NCBI GenBank assembly: GCA_947184155.2
Contig: CAMXCT020002335.1
Location: forward strand, 645,094 to 709,093
DNA from: Cladocopium goreaui
Taxonomy: Eukaryota > Sar > Dinophyceae > Suessiales > Symbiodiniaceae
Reading direction: 5' to 3'
DNA length: 64,000 nucleotides
Position numbers and translations under genes: made by a program
Notes under the pieces: generated by a model
The model's database searches: none
Told to the model about the DNA's origin: nothing
Seen by the model: only the letters and a program-made list of their open reading frames with translations
Shown: piece after piece, positions 41,501-50,293 of the stretch
How positions within the stretch are numbered: the stretch's first letter is position 1
Layout: each line of letters starts with the position of its first letter

Positions 41501-44500
41501 GAAACAAATCAATCCTAAAGCTGCCGAAAAGTTTATACATCGGCTCAGGCTGTTTAGGCAGCCAATCCTCTCGGTTGTCTCTAAGAGTATTGCCTTCAAT
41601 ACGTTTGCACAGAGTGTTGTACTATATACTACATCCTATTTTGGTGCTGCCACGGAAGATCTTCAAATGCTACGGGCAGCAGCAACTGAACTCCTACTAG
41701 GACGTAGCTGGATTAGACAGGACCTCCTTGCCTTCGTATTTCGATTGTGTAAAATTGCACCACTACTTGACCCTGGTGTAAGTATCCTTGTTTCTGCATT
41801 AGGGCTATTTTTGCGAAAAGGAGGAAAGGTTCATGAACTTTATGTTGAGAGTCCACCGGCAGTGAACAGACAAACACACGAAGTTAGAATACTATGGCAA
41901 GCGTGGGCACGTGTCGTTGGGGAAGATGTCCTAACAAGAGCTGTGTCAGGAAGTGGTACAATCAAACAACGAATAAATGCAGTCAAAAAATGTGTGCTTC
42001 ATCACATGATGCAACTTGCGTCTCACTATGTTCGTAACAAAGTGCTAACAGCAGGATGGACAGGAGGAGTCAGCTGGGCATGGCTCAGTCATGCGTGCGA
42101 GGTCAACAAGCGATGGATTCCTAGTATTACTAGGTTCACCTTGCTACGCTGGGCAGTCAATGAGGATGATGATGAGTGGTTGGCACGACGTGGCCAAAGC
42201 CGGCAAAAAAGATGTGCTCTCTGCGCAAACTTTGGCCGTGCATACCCACTCGGCGGCTATCAAACCGCAATTTGTGAAACCTGTATAGTAACCAAACAGT
42301 TAACGGCCTTTACGACAGACTCCCTTGTCAGACTGCTTGAGGCATCACACAGAGAACTCCCTATGCAAGAAGAATTGCCAGTAAGTGAAGACTGGGAAAA
42401 ATGCGTTGCATGTACAAAGGGAGACAATACTGTAGGGCATTGGGTTCGGTGGTGCGTAGTACCTATCAGTGCACTACGAAGCCTAACAGGAGATGATTCA
42501 ATACTGTCGCTGGCCGAAGGGTCAAGGAAAAGCGTTAAGCACTTAGCAATAGCCTCACGAGTAGTACATCAATTCAGGTTGCTACTACGGGAAGCTGGTG
42601 CAATGAGACATCAAATCTCTGCTCCCCTTATCCCCATGAATACCTGGATCCATAACCTCGTGCAAAGAGTACAAACAGAGCTACCCCTGGACCTTCGTAT
42701 GCAGCATGTAAGGACACAATTGGTTTCCGCCCACTGTTCTGTTGATGACTCGCTACTCTGGTGCTGTGACAAACCCCCACTCCACATCTCGTGCGCCCTT
42801 GCACCAGCTCGGGTATGCATTACGCGTGAAGCAGTGAAAGCCAATCAACCGGTTGCGGTCGTCCCCTTAGGCTCTGAACCTCTACAATTAATTCAGCAAA
42901 CTATCCAGTTTGGAACAGGAATTTCCCCCAATGTCTCGCTCTCCACTTTCCAGTGTGAGTGTGGTGACTATCATTGCCGTATTACGGCATTGCAGCCTAT
43001 AGGCACCGATGAAGTGCTCAGCAGCTATCTTGAGTCTGACAAAACAACACTACTAGTACAATTTGACGGGTCCTGTCATGCTGATAGGGGAACAGGTGGA
43101 GCGGGCGCTGCTCTCTTAGAACTCCAACGAGAAGGATTAACGCTGCTCAAATGGAGGGCTGTTGCATTGCCTAGTTGCCCAGACAATATCTTTGCTGAGG
43201 CGGTGTCAGCAAATCTCGCAACAGACCTTTTGTGTGAGGAAATGGTACACAGAAGCTACGCAGTCGACCAGGCCTATCTACAAGGGGACATCCTCCCCAT
43301 CGTTAAGCACTTAGCCTTTGCAGGACGCTTTCGTAGGATAGACCTACAGCCTATTATACAGCAAATTCGCCGGAAACAATCGAGGTTTTTTGACCATGGA
43401 AAATGGGTATACCGTCCAAGAGAAGCCAATATACTCGCAGACTATCTTGCTGGAGTGGCTAGCAGAGCGGCCCAGGCCTTCCCAGCTCATGTAAGCGAGC
43501 CTACTGAAATCGTGGTTGAAGCACCCTATCACTTGGCTATGCAATCTGGAGCCGTTGTACTGGAAGAGAGGCCTCTAGGTGTTACGATCCTACTACTTAC
43601 CGAGGTCCCGAATATAAGTATAGAATTGGTAAATAAATTTATTGTGCAAGCTGCAAACCAGCAATATCTCAAAGAGGTGGAGGCCTATCTAGCGGGCACT
43701 GCCAATCTCACGAAACCCCGAGTAGTAGAGTATACGGCGTCTGCAACAGACTGTCTGGGCCGACTGTACGGTAGAGGTCCCTGTGCTCAAAGACTACCAC
43801 GAAAGGTGCGATTACTTCTATTTGGAAATACGCACCAGGAAGTGGACATGATTGGCGCATTCTATGAAATCATGAGACGACTCCTTCGCAGCAGCCACCT
43901 CCCACATATAGTAGATCTTAGAGCAATACTTACTGATCTGCTAGGGTTGGTATCGTTGAATCAGCGGTCTGCTATTGTTAAGCGACATCCACTAATTGTA
44001 ATGAATGCAGGGGCAAGAGAAGCGTGTGCCAAAATAGAAAGGGAACACCATATCACATGTCCTCCAGCTTTATATCATCTCAGCTTTCAAATTGAATCAG
44101 CAACACAAGCGCTTGTTAATGACCACCTGCCCTTAAGGAGGCCACAATATGTTGCTCATGTCAGAGGTGCTGCTTTTCGAACTCTTGAATGGTATGAAGA
44201 ACACATTATGATCTCTTACTACAAGGAGCTAACGAGAAGGTGTCACGTAACATCAGCAATTTGGCTCCATGACGGACTCTGGCTCCCAAAAGAAATCTCT
44301 CCACATTTAATTTATGAAGCAGAACGGGCAATGCTCCATCAATTACAGCTGGATTCATGCGATCCCCCCCTTTTCAGTTTACGTGAACTCGCCGCAGATG
44401 CTCAGGCTCTTATACAGACTCTCGATGATGTTAACGTGACCAGAAATCCCTCCCCCCTCCCACGTACCGAAAGGAAAAGAAGCATCGAAAGTGAACTTTT

Positions 44501-44594
44501 CGGGACGCGACCCATTCGGTGGAACACACAAGCACCAACATCAGGCTATGATACCTTTACAGAACGCATGGCCAAACGGCGTAGAGCAACCTAA
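38529..44594 (+). CDS. Endonuclease, reverse transcriptase and RNase H protein (LINE ORF2-like)
   Basis: 2021 residues, unbroken. An AP-type endonuclease comes first: LLQETRW (about 150), YMGGDFNQV (about 257), SALDRVLCP and SGHYQLTATF. Reverse transcriptase follows: DSAPGPDGIPYSAWR, LLVDLSKAFERVNPYW and GYIDDNTIAGPG (catalytic Asp pair about 804). Two zinc-binding motifs come next, CALCANFGRAYPLGGYQTAI...C-x2-C (about 1228) and CVACTKGDNTVGHWVRWC (about 1292, the CCHC knuckle of LINEs). RNase H has VQFDGSCHADRG (about 1510), an internal Glu, and REANILADYLAG. Residues about 1740-1960 are an unrecognised domain with VMNAGAREACAKIE and IWLHDGLWLPKEI. The tail is basic (ERMAKRRRAT). It would copy element RNA at nicked target DNA. 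Confidence 0.85.
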   Translation: MMILRNLPAPLLRTMLKMLTRCVKTTYLYETGTQCPPYLSKIRDLSILPNILHVRTPWWKLTLQHVAALFHQGVDDFYQQLMCDSRTLPSLAVEEIGRGILEYRKAIRQDLPFRLKRLHVWNVSGWTLATRTGDAKMRLIKRLLRTGPVLLQETRWHVETHQVLHHNIPGIQVAHTQGLLTERGGVSGGSAALIPPGWKLDRTEVVIPGRIVLAVIQDRYSTIGLLSVYLHPQTKVVELKELIAWVKTSRVDFPLYMGGDFNQVDASCPDLWNELLVHAQVLDTHPQLHTFESPTGSSALDRVLCPTDYIAAAQIDVMVAANRRHHLSGHYQLTATFVVRPRVKSDMKDPIHQTIPTNVFCPGKNEANPYMVPNDLQELIRRIQRLPQTDEVEFVSTLWSWWRQQPIPSDHPRIPEHELLRKFLKIRAEVLHVPAKQFHALQTATYHIFTSNVVSELYPGKITIRSDLLKQIFDFLDQITMTRQYPALEQVNQQARGIGNNITFWNRLRSICPKGVIYNGPILNQQGEQCTTSQMLDEAMLDTRNFWFVKPQDSLQEWEPILREYQTASPWPSIELPQKQDFLHTLLGTKDSAPGPDGIPYSAWRLSPEDSYPVLDQLMMKMLAGLRAAPVQVGVWIPKAKVGPTADYFRPLGMPNTCDRLVDGTIAAVVMKATCAYMHPSQVVMNCFKEPQHAVHAIQALLDSNTPMAALLVDLSKAFERVNPYWILHILRMRNAPTWVCNYAKYILFGRLIRHKVQGRLLPPRAVHVGVDMGRSFSVFLFCLAMDPIYHYMNRIPRVISVQGYIDDNTIAGPGHDITWVSRVHKCYQCCWSAGFQIDQHTCWQAISSDCPPFSVQSLPGRIESEVILRQKTYPTARAAILSAILSQKTLIIARADKCIGLTPREACRILNGTDYTPICSLLALECNCRCKTALVINSPLPSWVLRQLDQSGFGAHCIQGVATSLGLLLLGRAQLSDRDLWTVTTHPTTLKQINPKAAEKFIHRLRLFRQPILSVVSKSIAFNTFAQSVVLYTTSYFGAATEDLQMLRAAATELLLGRSWIRQDLLAFVFRLCKIAPLLDPGVSILVSALGLFLRKGGKVHELYVESPPAVNRQTHEVRILWQAWARVVGEDVLTRAVSGSGTIKQRINAVKKCVLHHMMQLASHYVRNKVLTAGWTGGVSWAWLSHACEVNKRWIPSITRFTLLRWAVNEDDDEWLARRGQSRQKRCALCANFGRAYPLGGYQTAICETCIVTKQLTAFTTDSLVRLLEASHRELPMQEELPVSEDWEKCVACTKGDNTVGHWVRWCVVPISALRSLTGDDSILSLAEGSRKSVKHLAIASRVVHQFRLLLREAGAMRHQISAPLIPMNTWIHNLVQRVQTELPLDLRMQHVRTQLVSAHCSVDDSLLWCCDKPPLHISCALAPARVCITREAVKANQPVAVVPLGSEPLQLIQQTIQFGTGISPNVSLSTFQCECGDYHCRITALQPIGTDEVLSSYLESDKTTLLVQFDGSCHADRGTGGAGAALLELQREGLTLLKWRAVALPSCPDNIFAEAVSANLATDLLCEEMVHRSYAVDQAYLQGDILPIVKHLAFAGRFRRIDLQPIIQQIRRKQSRFFDHGKWVYRPREANILADYLAGVASRAAQAFPAHVSEPTEIVVEAPYHLAMQSGAVVLEERPLGVTILLLTEVPNISIELVNKFIVQAANQQYLKEVEAYLAGTANLTKPRVVEYTASATDCLGRLYGRGPCAQRLPRKVRLLLFGNTHQEVDMIGAFYEIMRRLLRSSHLPHIVDLRAILTDLLGLVSLNQRSAIVKRHPLIVMNAGAREACAKIEREHHITCPPALYHLSFQIESATQALVNDHLPLRRPQYVAHVRGAAFRTLEWYEEHIMISYYKELTRRCHVTSAIWLHDGLWLPKEISPHLIYEAERAMLHQLQLDSCDPPLFSLRELAADAQALIQTLDDVNVTRNPSPLPRTERKRSIESELFGTRPIRWNTQAPTSGYDTFTERMAKRRRAT

Positions 44595-44963
44595 ATACCT
44601 ATCCTCGGTACTGTAGCCTAATGGCATTTACGCTTGGATGATCATTTTTTAGTCAAGCGTATGGTGATTCCATCCCTTCCTAGAGAGACGCCTCCATTGA
44701 CTACGCTAGTCAAAGTATCACCTTACAGCTAGTAGCCATGACGATTGACCCGTAGCACCTATCTGTCTCTACCCACTCTAAGCCACGGAAACTTTCCATC
44801 CAAATAAGTATGACAAGCGCTGTAGAATCCGAGCCTATTCTTTACTTCCTTCTCTTGGAGCACCTTTCTCTGTGTTACTGCTATGAGGTAAGGCGTAATA
44901 TTGTGACTCATGAGCCGTTTTACTGCTCACAGGTAGTCAATCCTATACTCCCTATCTCTGCCA
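44595..44963 (+). other. Intergenic region with two hairpins
   Basis: Contains TACGCTTG/CAAGCGTA (44629-44636 with 44654-44661, 17-base loop) and the palindrome TTGACTA-CGC-TAGTCAA (44697-44713). No CAAAGAC hairpin is present here. Confidence 0.6.
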
Positions 44964-45344
44964 ATGTGCACGGAGACCGAGAGACCTAGACAGAAACCAT
45001 TGCCATGCTCAGCGAACCCGTTATCCCATCAAGTCACTCAGCTGCGAAATGGCCTGGTTAAGGCAACTGCCAATGCGAGCCTAGCCGGCCCGGGAACGGA
45101 GGATGCTGTCACTCAATTGAAAGTGGCCTTAGGGGCGCTAGAGGAAGCTCTAGTACTCCTGGCAAACCATGAAGGGAATCACGGAGTCCCAAAACGAGAA
45201 TCGAGTGAAGAACAGACTGACCGGAAAGCTTTAACTGCCATAGATCGAGCAAGAATCTTTCAGAGATGGGAGGCAAGTCGTAGGCAAGAGAAGCACGGCA
45301 GGCAACAGAGTCAGAGTTCTGTGAAGCGAAAGTTCGAGGAATGA
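44964..45344 (+). CDS. Small basic coiled-coil protein
   Basis: 126 residues. The middle is a predicted amphipathic helix (TQLRNGLVKATANASL, then AVTQLKVALGALEEALVLLA) and the C-terminus is basic and Gln-rich (RWEASRRQEKHGRQQSQ, ending KRKFEE). It resembles in layout the small ORF at 26460-26861 of copy 3. It may be a nucleic-acid-binding oligomer, but that is a guess from composition only. Confidence 0.55.
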   Translation: MCTETERPRQKPLPCSANPLSHQVTQLRNGLVKATANASLAGPGTEDAVTQLKVALGALEEALVLLANHEGNHGVPKRESSEEQTDRKALTAIDRARIFQRWEASRRQEKHGRQQSQSSVKRKFEE

Positions 45345-45996
45345 GCGGACCTATTTATGCACAGTGTATTTGTGCCACAAGACAGTCATCAGCGCAGAGG
45401 GCAAAATGACTTATCAACTGATTTTGTTGTTTTTTCAATTGTGTAGCTACTCTTCTCTCTCTCTTTGATTTCGATACTAGGTAGCGAGGCTCTAATGGTA
45501 CTCCACTTACTGACTTCCTTCCTGTCGCTTTTCTTTGTCTATTTTCTTGTCTGTGCTTGCTTTGTTTTGATCTTGTCTGCTCTCCCTTGTTCCATGGGCT
45601 GCGATCCAACTATGTACTTGATTGGCAGTACACATAGTCGAGGATTCTGTGCAGACTCCTTTTTTGGCTCCTCAGTGGCGGCATTATGAGGTAAATGACC
45701 CAACCTGTGAATATGTCAGTTACCTCATGAAATAGTGCAATTCCTGCCCATCATCGTCCACGTGTTGTAGCTTCTTCCCTAACTATGCAATGAGGTCAAT
45801 CAGAAGTATATGTCGCTTTCCATCTCTAAGATAGCTCAGGGTACTTCTGTCCAAAGACGTGACAGGGGTCCCTCACACAAACAGTTACGTATTTTTGGGA
45901 ATTCAACCATCTTACAGAGTTTCTCCCTCATATGAGCTGCGTCAGTTTGTTTGCTTCGAAAGAAATTACCCAAGTTCAGTGATCTTGTTGCCTGCC
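45345..45996 (+). other. Leader/spacer with pyrimidine tract and hairpin
   Basis: Pyrimidine-rich stretch 45430-45600, then the CAAAGAC hairpin at 45838-45873. No conserved coding frame is seen. Confidence 0.55.
45838..45873 (+). ncRNA. CAAAGACG hairpin upstream of the 45997 ORF
   Basis: Inner stem CTGTC/GACAG (45847-45851 with 45861-45865), loop CAAAGACGT, outer stem AGGG/CCCT. The ORF start is 131 bases downstream of the inner stem. Confidence 0.85.
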
Positions 45997-46380
45997 ATGG
46001 CGTGCGCAACATCGGATGCATCAAGCTGTGACGAACGACTCCACCACATTAAACGTGTCATTAAGAAGTACACGGCTTGCTGTACTTTGCTGGACAATTT
46101 ACAGTCCGCCCACTATCATTTGCTCAAGGCAAAGCAACAGGCCAGGGAAGTATTCTGGGTCGACGTACCAATGCCAGAAAAGCTTGATGAGAACATCCAA
46201 TCGCAAGTTGCTCTACTTCACATGATAGCAGACTACAAAGCTCACATCGTACGAGAAATGGAATATGCTCAAAATGAGCTGTTAGTCCCAGTGGTGTATC
46301 CCGATGGCATTGAGCTCAGTTCAAGTGTAGACGAAGAACTACATGATGTGAGAGAGAACTGCTTCCCGCGCTCACCTTAG
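45997..46380 (+). CDS. Small helical protein, unrecognised
   Basis: 127 residues from ATG 45997 (MACATSDASSCDERLHHIKR). I prefer this ATG because the frame upstream would include the hairpin. The protein is mostly amphipathic helix (LLDNLQSAHYHLLKAKQQAR, ALLHMIADYKAHIVREMEYA) with an acidic end. No family is recognised. Confidence 0.6.
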   Translation: MACATSDASSCDERLHHIKRVIKKYTACCTLLDNLQSAHYHLLKAKQQAREVFWVDVPMPEKLDENIQSQVALLHMIADYKAHIVREMEYAQNELLVPVVYPDGIELSSSVDEELHDVRENCFPRSP

Positions 46381-46784
46381 AAGGGAGCATACAAAAGACG
46401 AGAAGTGCTAGTGCTATAATAGAAGCAAGATAACAGGGTGCCTATAAGCCCCCTGTACCCAATTTGCCTGAGCCATGAGAGGCTGGCTAGTCCCAACGTG
46501 TTTAGCCGCGCGCAGTGCAGTTTTGTGCAGCCACTGAAAAAACAAGATCACGTGTGTCTTCAGCTTGACTGTTAGGCTATATCAAAGCTTCCCATGCCGT
46601 CAGCTACTAGGTTTCCAATACAGGGTAACGAAGTTCACACAGTCTTCATCGCACACGTAGTCTATCGGCTCAAACAGATTTCAGCAAATACAGCTTACCT
46701 AATGATGTGCTACTTCCATTGATGCTAACATTGTTGCCTGACATCACCATAAATAGTATAGGTGATCCGCAGCTACCAAACCAC
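46381..46784 (+). other. Spacer, no gene
   Basis: No reading frame of note. It ends at the next CAAAGACG hairpin. Confidence 0.55.
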
Positions 46785-46821
46785 GGTGCTTTTCCGACCA
46801 AAGACGTGTCGGGACTGCACC
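46785..46821 (+). ncRNA. CAAAGACG hairpin upstream of the 46847 ORF
   Basis: Outer stem GGTGC/GCACC, internal loop TTTT/GACT, inner stem CCGAC/GTCGG, loop CAAAGACGT. The stems are perfect. The ORF ATG is 34 bases downstream of the inner stem. Confidence 0.9.
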
Positions 46822-46846
46822 TGGCAAGCGCCCCACTTGCGAAGCC

Positions 46847-47656
46847 ATGTCGACTGCGCTCATGACATTTCTAAGGAACTACCATTGGAAAGGATATAAC
46901 GTTGAAACCATTCAGAGCACCCCAAATATGTTGACGAATCTACATCGCGGCAAGTATCCTATCCATAGGCTATGTCACAATGTCAATATAGAGTGCAGAG
47001 CATTCAACTTGATGGAAGTATGCACATGGCTCAACGGTGAAAAATGGAACATCCTATGGGCTGAGGATGAGTCATGGCTCCCGGAGGAGGCGACAGTAAC
47101 GATGGCGGCTTCATTGCCCCATGGATTCCATAAGGTCATTCCTCGGGAGTGTGATGAGGTTTACCTGCAGGCTTGGTTGAATATCGCAGGATACGGAGGT
47201 TTTTATCCCTTTGCAGCAGAGGTGCGACACAACGGATATGCATGCTGGGCCAACTCCAGACGATTTGCAATAGTTGCAAAGAGTGCCCAACAATGTGCTA
47301 TTATTGCAGAAATTATGCATGCTTACAATATACTAGGCAATCGCATTGAAACACTGCAGCCAACCTTGGAAGGAATCGCACTGAGTGAACAATCACGAAT
47401 CAACAGTGCTGTCCATGAAGATGATCGACCTTGCTTTGATTTTCGGCTCTCGCAAGAGTGCCAAAACGCAATAGCAGGCCTTTTTCCTACTCATGAAGAT
47501 GAAGCGGATAGGATCTTCCAACTCAGTGAAGGCATCCAAGTGCTGCAAATGCAACATAATGATCTTGTACAAGAAGCCAACCGAGCACTTTATCGACTAC
47601 AGCAAAATTGGTATGCTCTAAGTGAAGCGTATGCAACCATTTTCAATGACCTGTGA
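46847..47656 (+). CDS. Unrecognised protein, paralogue of the 50294 ORF
   Basis: 269 residues. It shares with the ORF at 50294 the pattern LNGEKWNILWAEDE / INGECWNIILNDDM, SRRFAIVAKSAQQ / PRRFAVITNHQHN, AYNILGNRIETLQP / EHNILANRTPCWPF and SRINSAVHED / SRCSSAVHET. The N-terminal 60 residues and the coiled-coil C-terminus (LQMQHNDLVQEANRALYRLQ) are specific to this copy. The conserved Trp/Tyr-rich core looks like a folded globular domain. I know no family for it. Confidence 0.65.
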   Translation: MSTALMTFLRNYHWKGYNVETIQSTPNMLTNLHRGKYPIHRLCHNVNIECRAFNLMEVCTWLNGEKWNILWAEDESWLPEEATVTMAASLPHGFHKVIPRECDEVYLQAWLNIAGYGGFYPFAAEVRHNGYACWANSRRFAIVAKSAQQCAIIAEIMHAYNILGNRIETLQPTLEGIALSEQSRINSAVHEDDRPCFDFRLSQECQNAIAGLFPTHEDEADRIFQLSEGIQVLQMQHNDLVQEANRALYRLQQNWYALSEAYATIFNDL

Positions 47657-48265
47657 GGCACAATGAGTTAGCAGAAGTCCAGCGAAGTTGATCGTCAGGC
47701 AATCAAAAGAGGGGCTCCTTGGGCAGCTTTTCATGTGGTGATTCTCGCACGTCTTGTAAATAACTTTATGTGAACTGAACCACATGCTCACCTATTAGGG
47801 GCCAGCAATCCTCCTCTTGACAGTGCCGGTGGTGACTGCAGTGTGAACATGCTTTCCTGTTGGCTCACAGGTATTTCATCCCACCTAAGCTGGCATGCCG
47901 AACAAGCAATATCCCTTGCATACCCACTAGCAAGCTAGATGACATTTCTACAAGGGCGAGTGTACGTGATGTTCAAGGAAGGGCTTAGGATGACCCCCAA
48001 CCTGTACTTAACTTGTCTGTTCTTGCTTTCTAGTATTAATTCGTACACAATGGGTAACTCACTCAGTGTCCTAGGCTCTTCTCTAGTTCATGGTGTGAAG
48101 ACTAGATGTGAGCGTAGTTCAGTGACAACGGGATAGGAACTTGAATTCATCCTCTCCATCACACAGGCTGAGGTACCCCAGCGAGACAGTCATCATAGTG
48201 TCATAACCGACATGTACCAATTTTTGACATGTCCTGACCTGAAGTACCCCCACCATGATGGTCAC
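47657..48265 (+). other. Spacer, no supported gene
   Basis: A 65-codon frame at 47939-48136 has no supporting features. GACATGT and GACATGTC near 48210-48235 can pair. The region ends at the next hairpin. Confidence 0.5.
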
Positions 48266-48302
48266 GTTGTCTTTCCGACCAAAGACGCGTCGGGATTGCA
48301 AC
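48266..48302 (+). ncRNA. CAAAGACG hairpin upstream of the 48411 ORF
   Basis: Outer stem GTTGT/GCAAC (one T-G wobble), internal loop CTTT/GATT, inner stem CCGAC/GTCGG, loop CAAAGACGC. The ORF start lies 117 bases downstream of the inner stem. Confidence 0.9.
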
Positions 48303-48410
48303 TGACCCACAACAACATCCACCAATTTGCCACCTTAATGTCCCTTTCACTGTATTCGCAAACTAGCAATCTTTACGTAGTGGGCCTCCACTCTCTCTGC
48401 CCGTACTGCC

Positions 48411-49157
48411 ATGGAGTATGTGCGACTTCGCGGAGAAGAACACCAGCTCTCTATGCCGGTAAAGATGATCCTATATAGTTTGGAAGCAGCACAAGACCTT
48501 ATGGTGGCTGTGCGAGACCTCAGGCGTACAGTACGGCTAGTACAGTGTGGATGTGTCACCTTTTTCCCAGAAGAAGCACATGGATTGCAATTGATATATA
48601 ACACCTTAGAAGCTGACCTTCAGCAGGTTGAATTGGACGGACAGCGCATCACACAGCATCTTTTGACAGCACTAGCAGCATCGTACGAGGACATAGTCCG
48701 AGTGGCAGGTTTTAGTTGTCCGTCTACACGAGGTTTGTGGGTCAACCACCTATACTTAGTTCCAGCTGCTGATGGAGGCATGACCGATCAGGCGGGACTT
48801 GCTCCAGTACCAATAGATGCCCGACCATTTCGGCTGAACATTCAGACAATACACATCACTGCGACCCTGGGCGGCTTTCTGGACCGCAGGACCATGCGGC
48901 AAGCAGCTGATACAGTCGTGGAAGTTGCTTTTCTACTATTACGGTCAGGGTTGCCACCCAACCTCCGCATCTGGACCACCATAGCAGCTGGGACCAATTC
49001 AACAGTGCAAAGACTCCAACCAAGCACGCTCCTAGCGGATGTAGCCAGAATGATGGCTCCCGCCATAAGGTTTAATCTCCTCGTGCAGGATCAGCCCACT
49101 GCGGCCATTCGCAGCCCCGACAGAGAGTTAAGTGCGCCGGAAGTCGTCCTCCTGTAA
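48411..49157 (+). CDS. Unrecognised 248-residue protein
   Basis: Starts MEYVRLRGEEHQLSMPVKMI. The N-terminal half is helical (LEAAQDLMVAVRDLRRTVRL), and the C-terminal half has beta-like hydrophobic segments (FRLNIQTIHITATLGGF, FLLLRSGLPPNLRIWTTIAA). No signal peptide, membrane segment or catalytic motif is visible. It follows a CAAAGACG hairpin like its neighbours. Confidence 0.6.
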   Translation: MEYVRLRGEEHQLSMPVKMILYSLEAAQDLMVAVRDLRRTVRLVQCGCVTFFPEEAHGLQLIYNTLEADLQQVELDGQRITQHLLTALAASYEDIVRVAGFSCPSTRGLWVNHLYLVPAADGGMTDQAGLAPVPIDARPFRLNIQTIHITATLGGFLDRRTMRQAADTVVEVAFLLLRSGLPPNLRIWTTIAAGTNSTVQRLQPSTLLADVARMMAPAIRFNLLVQDQPTAAIRSPDRELSAPEVVLL

Positions 49158-49402
49158 CAAAAAGTGAAATGACTGGTGATTTTTAGAGTTGCCGTATCTC
49201 AGATCAGTGGAATTTGCACGATTTACGGGCCACTCATTACCTTCGCTTGCCATTATGTGCTCAAGAATGGCTACCTCACAACACAATTCCCACAAATACT
49301 ACCCAGTATACATCCTTGGAGTTTACTTGATGTTTTCAAGCAATTAACGCTAGACATAGAGTCATAGCCAGACAGCGCACACTGACTTGCCATGGTGATG
49401 AA

Positions 49403-49798
49403 ATGAAGCACTTAGATGTAGTGGATGGAGTTATCGGCGCAATATCGCCCGAAGCAAGACCTCCATCTGGAGTTATAGGAGACAACATCGAACTGCTAAT
49501 TTTACACCTACGAATGCCTGATGCTGCGACTTGGATTGCACACACTGCTACACATGCAGTAATCAGACTTGAAGAACAACAAATTCAAGACTACCTCCTC
49601 ATATCCAATGGACTCATGCACAGGACCCCCTGCTTTTTCTCAATCAAAGAAGAGACGGTAGGGTGCCTTGATGGTTTGCTGCTTGAACAGCTTTCCCGTG
49701 AAGGAATAGGCCTCACAGATTCATCTACGGTGTACATAGCCTTAGCTCATGTACAGCACAGTTATACCGAACTTACTCACTGTTTAACAAGTTTCTGA
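49403..49798 (+). CDS. Unrecognised 131-residue protein
   Basis: Starts MKHLDVVDGVIGAISPEARP. Helical sequence with a conserved-looking core (ATHAVIRLEEQQIQDYLLIS). It is one of the few ORFs here without a CAAAGAC hairpin in the spacer before it (49158-49402), so it may depend on the upstream ORF for expression, or may not be a gene. Confidence 0.5.
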   Translation: MKHLDVVDGVIGAISPEARPPSGVIGDNIELLILHLRMPDAATWIAHTATHAVIRLEEQQIQDYLLISNGLMHRTPCFFSIKEETVGCLDGLLLEQLSREGIGLTDSSTVYIALAHVQHSYTELTHCLTSF

Positions 49799-50293
49799 TG
49801 AATCAACCGGCTCGAAGCAGGGGCTTGCCTATTGTACTCAAGGGTGATATTGCAGTGAGAGAAAATTCTGACAAAAATGAAGTGGTAGGTTACGTCACGA
49901 CAGAGAGCATGATAAGCAGCGGTACTCATGAGTACACTTGCCCACCTTGGTCAAGTTCTGCAGATTGAGATCTGTCAGCAATATTGTATACCCTGCCGCA
50001 CTTCTGTGGCTCAAACCACCTTCCCATTTGCAGGGTTCCCACTCCTCTGACTAAAGACGTGTCAGGGGAGTACCCTCTCTCTATTTTACTTTCCCTCTAT
50101 TTGCCTTCTTCATCTTTCCCCTCCCTTTGGCTGTCTCCTTTTCTGCTACCCCATCTGCTTACCGTGACTGTTTGTACTTCAAGTGTGCTCCCTGGTCCAT
50201 CCCTGCCCGTCATTTGTGACTGATTCCTCTGTTCTCCCTTCCTGCTCTCTGTCCCTACTTCTCCCATACCTTTGTGCACTCCGGTGGGCAGTC
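49799..50293 (+). other. Leader with pyrimidine tract and extended hairpin
   Basis: 50064-50290 is strongly pyrimidine-rich, which could serve as a trans-splicing acceptor tract. The hairpin at 50032-50076 begins this leader. Confidence 0.5.
50032..50076 (+). ncRNA. CAAAGACG hairpin upstream of the 50294 ORF
   Basis: Inner stem CTGAC/GTCAG with loop TAAAGACGT (50047-50065). Beyond a T-G pair the stem continues as ACTCC/GGAGT, and AGGGT/ACCCT pairs outside a small bulge. This copy has the longest stem. Confidence 0.85.
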
